A stretch of 63,482 bases of DNA, taken from an uncultured Phaeodactylibacter sp. (GTDB lineage: Bacteria; Bacteroidota; Bacteroidia; Chitinophagales; Saprospiraceae). Below are positions 51,867-60,102 of the stretch, piece by piece (position 1 is the stretch's first letter; the number at the start of each line of letters is the position of its first letter). The translations under genes were made by a program, and so were the position numbers. A model generated the notes under the pieces. That model searched no databases and was not told the DNA's origin. It saw only the letters and a program-made list of their open reading frames with translations. The stretch is from assembly GCA_913057245.1 (NCBI GenBank), contig CAJXNH010000021.1, positions 1 to 63,482 of the forward strand, in the 5' to 3' direction.

Positions 51867-52832
51867 ATGTTCAAAAGAGGAGACTTTGTACGCGTGAAAC
51901 CGGGAACAGTACTGGATACCGGAGAAATCGCCGAAAATTGGGGCGGGGAGATATTCCATGTGAATGAGAAAGATGGGCTTTATGGTATGGGGCTCGACGC
52001 GCCTACCATCGACTCCCTTTCTGACGAATACTTAACCCATGTCTGTGAAAGAGGTGAAGAAGTGATGGAATATTATTTCAAGGCAGAAGACCTGGAACAT
52101 GCCCCTAGCCGAAGTACAGAGCAGGAAATTATGACCGCAATTGACCGGCTGGTCGACCGGGAGAGAAAACTGGAACTGACGGAGGAAAGCCTTTGGGTGG
52201 CAAAGCAGGAGGCCTGGAAAACTGCTTTCCGCGAAAGCCCGTTCTTTGAGCCGATAGCGGAGTTCGAAACCAGCAACGTCAGTATGGCAGTGGACTCCTT
52301 CCTGAACTACCTGTACAATTACGAGTACGTGCTACCGGAGGAATGGGCACCGGAGCATGTAAGGGCCGTTTGCCTGGTATGGGCGCCGGGGAAAGTCACC
52401 GCACGTCCCGAAGAATTTAGACCTTATGGGAAGGTCGTCATCGCATTCCTGCGCTTTTTGGGCGATGCCGGGCATATTAAAAATGCAGCTGAATTGATCG
52501 AAACCGTTGAAGAGATCAAAGACCGCATACCAGTGGAGGCCGCTAAGGAAAGCAATTGGGGCCCCGCCAAAGCGATGATGATGGAGGGCATGCAGCAGGG
52601 AGTCGATTTGTCAAGCAAAGAGGCTATCGAAGCCTATCTCATGCAACGGCAGATGGCGGAATTTGCTGAGCAGCCCCGGAACACCACGCCTCCCGAAGAC
52701 CCTTTCAAAGGTATCGACCGCAACCAGAAGATTACTGTCCGCTACGCGGATGGGGAAGTACGGTCGGATATCAAATTCAAGAAGGTGGAGAAAGACCTGA
52801 GGGCCGGAAAGTGTGAAATCACTTCGAACTAA
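51867..52832 (+). CDS. Uncharacterised protein, SH3-like N-terminus and SecA-tail-like C-terminus
   Basis: 321 residues, no signal peptide or membrane helix. An N-terminal small beta domain (about 1-75: FKRGDFVRVKPGT, WGGEIFHVNE) resembles SH3/KOW folds. A helical middle part (about 150-245: WAPEHVRAVCLVW, VIAFLRFLGDAGHIKNAAEL) resembles domains found with SEC-C motifs. The C-terminus GIDRNQKITVRYADGEVRS and then KFKKVEKDLRAGKCEI looks like the zinc-free tail of some Bacteroidota SecA proteins, as I recall it. Function unknown. It lies 39 bases after parB, in an atypical place in the parAB neighbourhood. Confidence 0.75.
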   Translation: MFKRGDFVRVKPGTVLDTGEIAENWGGEIFHVNEKDGLYGMGLDAPTIDSLSDEYLTHVCERGEEVMEYYFKAEDLEHAPSRSTEQEIMTAIDRLVDRERKLELTEESLWVAKQEAWKTAFRESPFFEPIAEFETSNVSMAVDSFLNYLYNYEYVLPEEWAPEHVRAVCLVWAPGKVTARPEEFRPYGKVVIAFLRFLGDAGHIKNAAELIETVEEIKDRIPVEAAKESNWGPAKAMMMEGMQQGVDLSSKEAIEAYLMQRQMAEFAEQPRNTTPPEDPFKGIDRNQKITVRYADGEVRSDIKFKKVEKDLRAGKCEITSN

Positions 52833-52915
52833 GCTGTTTATCTGAGCTTATATAGTCAGAGGCCGACTATAAATTGTTACCCGGCATCCATCAACCTGAA
52901 CTTAAAAACTACACT

Positions 52916-53428
52916 TTGAAACGATCGTTGAACAAGTATCTGTCAACCCTTTCAAGAAAGGATTTAGAGCAGGAGGTCAAAAAGCTCTACGATATCTTCA
53001 AACCCGTAAGAGAATATTACCAGCTCGAACTCGATGAAAGTACGGCTGAAATTCTACAGCATTACAAAGATAAAATCAAAGCAGAATATTTCCCGAAACG
53101 CGGCTTCGGCAGGGCTGGGAACGGGGCATCCAGAAAAGTGATTACCGAGTTTAAAAAAATCTCTACCCATCCCAAAGATGTGGTAGAGCTGTGGCTCTAT
53201 CGCACAGAAGTGATGATAGATTTCACTTTGGAGTTTGGTGATATAGACGAACCCTTCTACAATTCTCTGGCAAGCGGCTTCGAACAGGCTTGCAAAATCA
53301 TGCAAAAGGAACAACTGTCCACTGAGTTTCGATCTTACGCTCAGTTGATGTTGAGTAAAACTTTTGGGCTGGGCTGGGGCATTCATGATGAATTGAAATA
53401 TATCTACGATAAATACGTAGAATTATGA
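52916..53428 (+). CDS. DUF6155-like protein
   Basis: 170 residues from TTG 52916 (KRSLNKYLSTLSRKDLEQEV). The opening, the block KLYDIFKPVREYYQ, the middle segment EYFPKRGFGRAGNGASRKVI and the later FYNSLASGFEQACKIM match my memory of DUF6155, a small all-helical family of unknown function. No ATG lies near; a further-upstream TTG (52874) is possible. The gene is visibly more A+T-rich than parAB (21 G+C in the 60 bases from 53041). It follows the SecA-tail-like gene in the same direction, and both sit between parB and DUF5683. Confidence 0.7.
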   Translation: MKRSLNKYLSTLSRKDLEQEVKKLYDIFKPVREYYQLELDESTAEILQHYKDKIKAEYFPKRGFGRAGNGASRKVITEFKKISTHPKDVVELWLYRTEVMIDFTLEFGDIDEPFYNSLASGFEQACKIMQKEQLSTEFRSYAQLMLSKTFGLGWGIHDELKYIYDKYVEL

Positions 53429-53527
53429 TGGCTCCTCTCACGTCTCCAAAGCCGTCACCCCCTACCCCCAAACGTTAACCCTTTCCCAATACCCACCCTT
53501 TTTTCAATGCCGGAGCGTTTTTTGCGT

Positions 53528-53535
53528 TACTTTTG
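53528..53535 (+). promoter_or_regulatory. -7 box upstream of the DUF5683 gene
   Basis: TACTTTTG fits TAnnTTTG exactly, about 45 bases before the start. About 20 bases upstream is a T-rich TTTTTC but no good TTG. This gives the DUF5683 gene its own promoter, separate from parAB. Confidence 0.45.
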
Positions 53536-53569
53536 TAGTTTCAAACCTGGAAAAAGCGCAGCTTAGGAT

Positions 53570-54274
53570 ATGGCTCCGATGAAAATATCAGAACAGTATG
53601 AATTACTGAAGGGCAAGTCTGGCATCTTCCGCCTGTTTCTTGCACCGGCTCTTTTCTTTTGGGCTAGCACCCTCTCCGGGCAGGTTCCACCCTCCAACCT
53701 GGAATACCCGGACACCGCTATCGTTGCCGCAGATGCCACCGCTACGGATACGGCACAACGGCCCAAACGGAAAAACTGGTTCACCCAGGACTACCCTTCC
53801 CCCCGCAAAGCCGCTATCCTCTCCCTGGCTATTCCCGGGGGCGGGCAGATTTACAACAAGCGCTGGTGGAAACTACCGCTGGTCTACGGCGCTGTGGTGG
53901 GTATGGGGCTCACTATCGACTACAATCAGTCTAACTACCGGCGGCTGCGTGATGCTTTGGAGCTGAAACGGGATACCATGGAGCATGAATTTTCAGGCAC
54001 TTCCATAGACAATGAACGGGCATTGCGGTCTCTGCGCGACGAGTTTGACAAAAACACACAGATGGCTTACGTGGGCATGTTCCTCGTCTATACCCTGCAG
54101 GCCCTGGAAGCTTTCGTGGACGCTCACCTCAAAAGCTTCGATATAGACGACGATATCGGTATGGAACTCAAGCCTACCCTGGATTTCAATGGCTTCAATA
54201 CACCAACCATCGGGCTGGGGGTCACGATTCCGCTCAACCGAAAAGCCCCTCCTCCCCTGCCCGTTGCCCGGTAA
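53570..54274 (+). CDS. DUF5683 family envelope protein
   Basis: 234 residues with a hydrophobic signal-like segment (about 19-38, FLAPALFFWASTLSGQ). The family core is clear: NWFTQDYPSPRKAAILSLAI then PGGGQIYNKRWWKLPLVYGA, with membrane segments and a C-terminal helix pair. Function unknown, but it is a frequent neighbour of parA-parB in Bacteroidota. The start could be ATG 53570 or 53579. Here the usual next gene, dapB, is not seen; a membrane-protein gene follows instead. Confidence 0.85.
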   Translation: MAPMKISEQYELLKGKSGIFRLFLAPALFFWASTLSGQVPPSNLEYPDTAIVAADATATDTAQRPKRKNWFTQDYPSPRKAAILSLAIPGGGQIYNKRWWKLPLVYGAVVGMGLTIDYNQSNYRRLRDALELKRDTMEHEFSGTSIDNERALRSLRDEFDKNTQMAYVGMFLVYTLQALEAFVDAHLKSFDIDDDIGMELKPTLDFNGFNTPTIGLGVTIPLNRKAPPPLPVAR

Positions 54275-54337
54275 TAAAAATCAGTGCAGCAGTTACTTTG
54301 ATTATCTATTATTGCGGCATACCAACCGACACCCAAG

Positions 54338-55030
54338 ATGACGCAGTATATACCCAATGGCCGCCCGTCCCTGCCACCTGATACCTGGAAAAAATGGGTA
54401 AAGGCCTGTAGTGCAGGAGCATTTCTGGGTATTGCTGCAGCTACTGCTATCGCTATTGGCTACCGTTTGCTGTTGGGCGAACCATCGGGCAGTTCTGACC
54501 GTCTGCTTAACCTGTTCTTTATGCTTGCAGCGGGTGCTCTGGAAGGTAGCGTCCTCGCGTATTTTCAGTATCGTCTTATCGGTAAAATTTTCCCGGAAAT
54601 TGCCTGGAAACAGTGGCTGGCTTACACCATCGCTGCTGCGGTCACCGCCTGGATGTTGGGCATACTGCCCTCCCTCTTCCTTACCGGCAACGGTGCCACC
54701 GACCCCAGCCTTGAACCGGCTCCCCTCGTTTACTACAGCATGGCAGCTTTGATGGGACTATTGCTCGGGGCGCTATTTGGGTACTTTCAGTGGCTGCCGC
54801 TGAAGGGGCTGCGTAAAGAAGCCATGCTTTGGATCCCTGCCAATGCGCTCAGCTGGGCAGCGGGTATGATGTTCATTTTCCTGGGTGCAAGCTGGCCGGA
54901 TGCCAGTATGGGCTGGCCGCTTACTCTGCTGGCAGGTGCCCTGAGCGGCATTGCCGGTGGCCTGAGCGTGGGGGTGGTCACCGGATTCTTTCTGCTTCGG
55001 ATTGCCCGTTCTGCGCCGAAAAACACCTGA
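54338..55030 (+). CDS. Polytopic membrane protein with internal duplication
   Basis: 230 residues with about six membrane helices. Two halves look related: LEGSVLAYFQYRLIGKIFPE then IAWKQWLAYTIAAAVT in the first, LGALFGYFQWLPLKGLRK then EAMLWIPANALSWAAG in the second. The repeated F/YFQ..L/I.G......W motif suggests an ancient duplication of a helix pair. I recognise no family. It stands alone between the DUF5683 gene and the convergent kinase gene. Confidence 0.75.
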   Translation: MTQYIPNGRPSLPPDTWKKWVKACSAGAFLGIAAATAIAIGYRLLLGEPSGSSDRLLNLFFMLAAGALEGSVLAYFQYRLIGKIFPEIAWKQWLAYTIAAAVTAWMLGILPSLFLTGNGATDPSLEPAPLVYYSMAALMGLLLGALFGYFQWLPLKGLRKEAMLWIPANALSWAAGMMFIFLGASWPDASMGWPLTLLAGALSGIAGGLSVGVVTGFFLLRIARSAPKNT

Positions 55031-55078
55031 ACTGATGGAAAAGTACTTTGCAGCACAAAAAGATAGTGCTGTATCAGT
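55031..55078. terminator. Nested hairpin between convergent genes
   Basis: ACTGAT (55031-55036) pairs with ATCAGT (55073-55078), and CAGCAC (55051-55056) with GTGCTG (55066-55071). The structure fills the gap between two convergent stop codons and may act as a shared terminator. There is no long T run, so the call is weak. Confidence 0.4.
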
Positions 55079-58000
55079 CTAATCCCCCTGCTCACCAGAA
55101 GAAGCCGGCGTAACTTTAACAGAGGCAGGGTCAACAGCTTTTACAGGCAAAGTCACCCTGAAAGTCGTGCCCTTGCCTACTTCACTTTCCACTTCGATCT
55201 GCCCTCCCAGCCCTTCGATCTGATTTTTGGTCATGTAGAGCCCGAGCCCCTGCCCATCTGCACTTGACACATGCAGCCGGGAGCCCAGCTGGAAAAGCTT
55301 ATCACGAAACCGCTCAAGGTCAATTCCCAGGCCAAAGTCCTGAACGGACACCACCGCTTTACTCTTCCCTACATTGGCATCAATAAGGATTCTTTTGGAG
55401 TCCGCGGTAGTCCCGTATTTAATTGCATTGGTCAAAAGGTTGTGGAAAATACTATCTAAGTGAGCCGGAATGGCATCCACCAAGATCTCATCAGGCACAT
55501 TTACAGACACCTCCACCCCATGACTTTTGATGATTTGGTTATTGAGGTCAACCACCCGACCGATAGTTTCGGAAAGGTTGCAGTCTTCTTTTTCTTTTTG
55601 GTTGATTTCCTTCTCGAAGTTGAGCAGGTGATTAATGTTCGAGATCGTCGTATCCAGCTTTTTAGTCGTCACTTCCAGCATATCCAGGTACTCCCGGTTG
55701 TCCGGCTCTATTTTAATCATTTCATTGAGCGCCAGCAGGTTGGCCACAGAAGCCCGAATATTATGGGAAGTCATAAAAGAAAACTCCCGGAGCCGCTCGT
55801 TCTGATCCGTGGTTTTCTCCAGCAACTGCTCCAGATCCCTTTGCTTTTGGGTACGCATCTGAATATTGACCAGCATTTGGGCGAACAACTTCAGGAGTGT
55901 GATTTCGCGTTGCGTATACTGATGCCAGTGCCGTACTGAATCGAAGCCAACAAACCCCATGCACTGATCACCGTTCATCAGAGGAACGGCCAGCAGGCTT
56001 TTGATACCCTGTGGCTCCAATACCTGTCTGACGCCTGAATCATGCGGCAGGTCGAATACGTCCGGAATATACATTGGAAGTCCTTTGGTGTGCGTATCCA
56101 CCCAATCGGGCACTAATTCAAGCGGAACATCCTGCAAGTTATCGATCTCCGGCTCAATGCCCACCCGGCACCATTCGTAAGTATTGGTACAAATCTCCCG
56201 CTCATAGTGATAATCAAAAATGTAGACCCGGTCTGCATCCACAAACTCCCCCATTTGCTGCAGGGAAATATTTATGGCAGAAGCGACCTCTCCGAGCGGC
56301 AGGTTGATATACTTGGAAGAAATATCCATCAGGATTTTCTGCATCTGCGTCAGGCTCTGCAAACGTTGCTCCGAGATCTTGCGTTCCGTAATTTCACGGC
56401 TGATCAGTACAATTTCTCCGGAGCGGGGCTCTAATTCCCCTTTGGTCTCCACCCAAAGCCATTCCCCATCCCGATGTTTGAAGCGGTGCTCCAGCTCGAA
56501 CGAACTTTGAGTATCATCTATTTTTAAGGTTTCCAGGGCCAGGATGGTTTTCTCAATATCTTCCGGGTGCAGGAATAAAGACAAACGGTGCCCGTCCGTT
56601 TCTTCAGAAGTATACCCGTAGTTGTCCAGCCAGCTGGGTGAGGTGTAAAGCACTTCGCCCTCTGTATTGACCTTCAGCACGCTATCGCCGATGTAGTTGA
56701 CCAGCATTTGGTAGTCCTGCCGACCGGCTTCCACTTTCTTTTCCAGCTCCTGATTGTACTGGCTCAGTCGTTTGCTTTGCCGTTCGTAATGGGACTGCCG
56801 TATCATATTGACGAAGAACGCCACTATGCCCAAAGCAGCAAGTATGCCCAGAACGCCATACAAGGACTTATACCAGACCGTCGAAATTTGCAGATAAAAG
56901 GTTAAAGGCTCGCTCCAGCGGTGAGCTGAAGACTGACGCCCCTGTATAGTGACCTCGGAAACACCCTTGCTGAGGTCGGAAAAGGACAACTCATTATCGC
57001 GGGTGTAGATGGTACGGGAATCTTCCGGCCCTCCTGCTATTTGGATGCGGTATTCTGTCAACGTGGAAGGATAGCCTACACTGAGGTAGCGGACCGAAAG
57101 GTAGTCATCCATATCTGCTTCAAAGCGGTTGCTCGCCTTTTCATATACCACCCCTTTGGAAGATTCTACCTGCAGCAACAATGGCTGACCGGTATGGTTC
57201 TCCGGCATAGGTTGCGCAGACACAGCGAGCCCACCAGGGGTGCCTACCCATACTACCCCTGCCGAGTCCGTTTGAAGAGTCCGCCAATTAATGGCCTTAG
57301 AGGGCAACCCGTGCATAGTGGTGTAAGTAAGCGTAATACTGTCTTCCAGACGGTTCAACCCATTGGCAGTAGCAAACCAAATCTCGTTATCAGCACCCAT
57401 TGAAACTGCTGAAACAGAAATACCATTGGTTTTTTCAGGGCGTATAGCGGAATAACTCCCCTCCTTGTACCGAAATAAGCCAAGGGAGGCCCCGATAACC
57501 AGACCATAATCTGAATGAAAAGCGATATCAATGACCCGAAAATCTTGTTCCTGATCAACTTCCAGTTGCCCAACGACCGGCAAAAAGCGCCCCTGGGATT
57601 CGTCAAACCGAAAGAGCGGCTGGTTTGCGCTTGTCCCTCCAATGTACAACTGCCGGTCCAGAGGGTTAACGAAAATGGCCTCCGGGTTATCGGGCCATCC
57701 ATCGCCTTGATCCTGATAGCGCTTTATACGCCCATTCTTCTCAAGACATAGCAACCCATTGGATTGCGCCTGACACAGCCAAACGTTCTCTTTGTGGTCT
57801 ATAGCCATATTGAAAATCTCCCTGCCATAACCCGAAAGATCACACTGCCGTTTTAAGCGCTTATCCCAGCCAATCTTCAATACCTTACCTCCTGCTCCGG
57901 CCATCCATAACCCGGAAGGAGTTGCCGCCATGGTATAGATATCAAAGGGAGGGATAAAGAAGGGGTGAAGCTTGTTTTCATCCCCAAGCGCTGTAGCTGT

Positions 58001-59050
58001 AACAAAAATCTGCCCTCCATCTGAGAGGTAAGTTTTTCCTCCATAGTGGACGATGCTTTGGATATAGTGGTTGCTGAGCTGTCCGGGGAAAGCCGATTCA
58101 AAAGACTTCGGCTTCAGCAGTAATAACCCATTATCGGTACCTACCCATACATCACCGGTAGGCCCTTCGTCCAGAGACGAAAAAGAGTTGGTTTCCCAGT
58201 CATGCCCAAGCCTCTTGGGCTGCCCTTTACTATCTAATTGAAAAACACCGTCATTACGCACAGCCACGACCACCCGCCCGTTGCGAAGCTGCTTCATGGC
58301 AATAGGCCCCAGGTTGTTGAGCCGTTCCACATCGCTGAGCCCCCCGTTGTCATCCAGGGTCATTTGATAGACGCCACCGTAAGTGCCCACCCAAATTACC
58401 CCACGGCGTACCTGTAAAGCAGCGTTGACGCCAACCGGAAACTTGTGAAGTGGCCCTGAAAAATCGCCTGCTTCCGGATCATACCGAAACAAAGCCCCAT
58501 TTTTGGACAGGGTGTACAGATGCCCTTGTCCATCTTCAGCAAAACTAAACGACAGGGTAAAATCATCACTATGGTAGTCTGGGCCGAATGGGATAACCCT
58601 CAGGGTTTTGCCCTCTGCACAAAACACATTAGTATTGTTACTGCCCCAGACCCGGCCCTGCTCATCCCTGTACAGCTTCTTAGTTAACCGGATATACTGA
58701 TTCGGAAAAGCCTTTTTGATCACAGCAGATTGAAGTGAGGGGGCCACCCAGTACAACCCTTCATCCGTAGAGGCAAGAAGCCGGCCTTCAAGCGGTAAGA
58801 TATCTTTAATAAACGGGGTGGGGATCTGATCGGAGTAAGCATTAAACTGATGGCCATCGTACCGGATAAGCCCCCCGTCTGTAGCCAGCCAAATGAGCCC
58901 AAACGAATCAATAGCGGTCGCTTTGACGAGCGTATTTTGCATGCCGTCGAGCTCATTATAACTAAACAACTTATACTGCTGGGCTGACAAGGGTACTCCT
59001 AAACAGGAGACTAAGAGGAAAGAAAGAATAGTAGCTAACGGGCTGCGCAT
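55079..59050 (-). CDS. Propeller-type sensor histidine kinase with PAS and GAF domains, no receiver
   Basis: 1323 residues from ATG 59050 (MRSPLATILSFLLV...LSAQ signal). A periplasmic beta-propeller (WLATDGGLIRYDG, VWVGTYGGVYQMTLDDNG, VWVGTDNGLLLL) is followed by a Y_Y_Y domain (about 650-700), a membrane helix (about 723-746), PAS (about 777-890), GAF (about 906-1066), HisKA with His1096 in TSHNIRAS, and HATPase (HNLLTNAIKYG; DFGLGIDL; GQGLGLYMTKNQIEGLGG). Unlike the HTCS at the left end it has no receiver or DNA-binding domain and must pass phosphate to a separate regulator, which is not adjacent. A longer start (59140) precedes the signal peptide. Confidence 0.93.
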   Translation of the reverse strand: MRSPLATILSFLLVSCLGVPLSAQQYKLFSYNELDGMQNTLVKATAIDSFGLIWLATDGGLIRYDGHQFNAYSDQIPTPFIKDILPLEGRLLASTDEGLYWVAPSLQSAVIKKAFPNQYIRLTKKLYRDEQGRVWGSNNTNVFCAEGKTLRVIPFGPDYHSDDFTLSFSFAEDGQGHLYTLSKNGALFRYDPEAGDFSGPLHKFPVGVNAALQVRRGVIWVGTYGGVYQMTLDDNGGLSDVERLNNLGPIAMKQLRNGRVVVAVRNDGVFQLDSKGQPKRLGHDWETNSFSSLDEGPTGDVWVGTDNGLLLLKPKSFESAFPGQLSNHYIQSIVHYGGKTYLSDGGQIFVTATALGDENKLHPFFIPPFDIYTMAATPSGLWMAGAGGKVLKIGWDKRLKRQCDLSGYGREIFNMAIDHKENVWLCQAQSNGLLCLEKNGRIKRYQDQGDGWPDNPEAIFVNPLDRQLYIGGTSANQPLFRFDESQGRFLPVVGQLEVDQEQDFRVIDIAFHSDYGLVIGASLGLFRYKEGSYSAIRPEKTNGISVSAVSMGADNEIWFATANGLNRLEDSITLTYTTMHGLPSKAINWRTLQTDSAGVVWVGTPGGLAVSAQPMPENHTGQPLLLQVESSKGVVYEKASNRFEADMDDYLSVRYLSVGYPSTLTEYRIQIAGGPEDSRTIYTRDNELSFSDLSKGVSEVTIQGRQSSAHRWSEPLTFYLQISTVWYKSLYGVLGILAALGIVAFFVNMIRQSHYERQSKRLSQYNQELEKKVEAGRQDYQMLVNYIGDSVLKVNTEGEVLYTSPSWLDNYGYTSEETDGHRLSLFLHPEDIEKTILALETLKIDDTQSSFELEHRFKHRDGEWLWVETKGELEPRSGEIVLISREITERKISEQRLQSLTQMQKILMDISSKYINLPLGEVASAINISLQQMGEFVDADRVYIFDYHYEREICTNTYEWCRVGIEPEIDNLQDVPLELVPDWVDTHTKGLPMYIPDVFDLPHDSGVRQVLEPQGIKSLLAVPLMNGDQCMGFVGFDSVRHWHQYTQREITLLKLFAQMLVNIQMRTQKQRDLEQLLEKTTDQNERLREFSFMTSHNIRASVANLLALNEMIKIEPDNREYLDMLEVTTKKLDTTISNINHLLNFEKEINQKEKEDCNLSETIGRVVDLNNQIIKSHGVEVSVNVPDEILVDAIPAHLDSIFHNLLTNAIKYGTTADSKRILIDANVGKSKAVVSVQDFGLGIDLERFRDKLFQLGSRLHVSSADGQGLGLYMTKNQIEGLGGQIEVESEVGKGTTFRVTLPVKAVDPASVKVTPASSGEQGD

Positions 59051-59260
59051 ATCCAGGGTTTTGTCAGAGGTGCCTCTGTACAGACCTTTAATATCGAACT
59101 CCACAGGCGTATTTGCAAGAAAAAGCCCAAAAATCAGCATATGCGGGGCCTGGAATGTCCTTTAATCTAAAATCACTGTATGCCCTATGCTCCTAATCCC
59201 CAATTGATCTTTTAACTTTAGGAGTTAGCAACAAATCTGAACAAACAGAAACCAACCATC

Positions 59261-60061
59261 ATGAGAGGCTGCACGATAATCATTGTTTATCTATTCATCC
59301 TGGGCACCAGTTGCGGGGGCGATTCCCCAAATGCTGACACGGCCGCCGAAACAGCCAGCCAGGTCCCACCCGATTCCCTGCGCCAATTGTACCAGCAATA
59401 CCGGGCAATGCGTACCGACACACTGCCCGCAAAACAGGTGCAGGAACGCCATAAGCTTTACCCGGTTGACCAAGCCCCAATGGACACCGCCTTCTTCGTT
59501 TTCCGGGAACAACTGCTACATGCGGTGCAACAACACGATGTTTTTGCACTACTTGATGCGGTCGATAAAGACATCCGGGTTTCAGGAGCAGCAGAACCGG
59601 GTGTGGCGGGCCTGGTGAGCCACTACGGGCTTACCCCTACCGCAGCAGACAGCCTACCTGTCTGGCCTATCCTGGAGGAACTGCTGAAAGCCGGGGGCAC
59701 CTTTAGCGAAAACGGCCGGGCATTCACGGCACCCTACTACGCGGCCACCTGGCCGGAGACACTACCCAAAACCGAGTATGCCGCGATCACAGGCAGCGGT
59801 GTGCGTATACGCAGTGCGCCTACCCTTAACAGCGATATCGTCAAAACGGTATCCTACGAACTGGTCAAATTCCTGCAAATTACGGAGGAGGCCGAAACGA
59901 TCGGCGGTGAGTCACACCCCTGGATCCGTATTGAACTCTCTACCGGGCAAAAGGGGTTTGTTTATGGTAAATTCCTGGCTCGTCCCACCGGTTACCGGGC
60001 CCGTTTCGAGCAGAACGGCCCACAAAAGTGGACGATGACTCAGTTACAGTATGGTGATTAA
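59261..60061 (+). CDS. SH3-domain lipoprotein
   Basis: 266 residues. The lipoprotein signal ends FILGTSCGGD. A helical middle region precedes a C-terminal bacterial SH3 domain (AAITGSGVRIRSAPTLNSDI, then QKGFVYGKFLARP), which usually binds peptidoglycan or other ligands. An AAACCA leader lies 6 bases before the ATG, and the priA gene follows 41 bases later. Role unknown; it is probably an envelope protein. Confidence 0.85.
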   Translation: MRGCTIIIVYLFILGTSCGGDSPNADTAAETASQVPPDSLRQLYQQYRAMRTDTLPAKQVQERHKLYPVDQAPMDTAFFVFREQLLHAVQQHDVFALLDAVDKDIRVSGAAEPGVAGLVSHYGLTPTAADSLPVWPILEELLKAGGTFSENGRAFTAPYYAATWPETLPKTEYAAITGSGVRIRSAPTLNSDIVKTVSYELVKFLQITEEAETIGGESHPWIRIELSTGQKGFVYGKFLARPTGYRARFEQNGPQKWTMTQLQYGD

Positions 60062-60102
60062 CACCAATTTCCTACATTCGTAATTTAACAAACGCCATCC
60101 CT

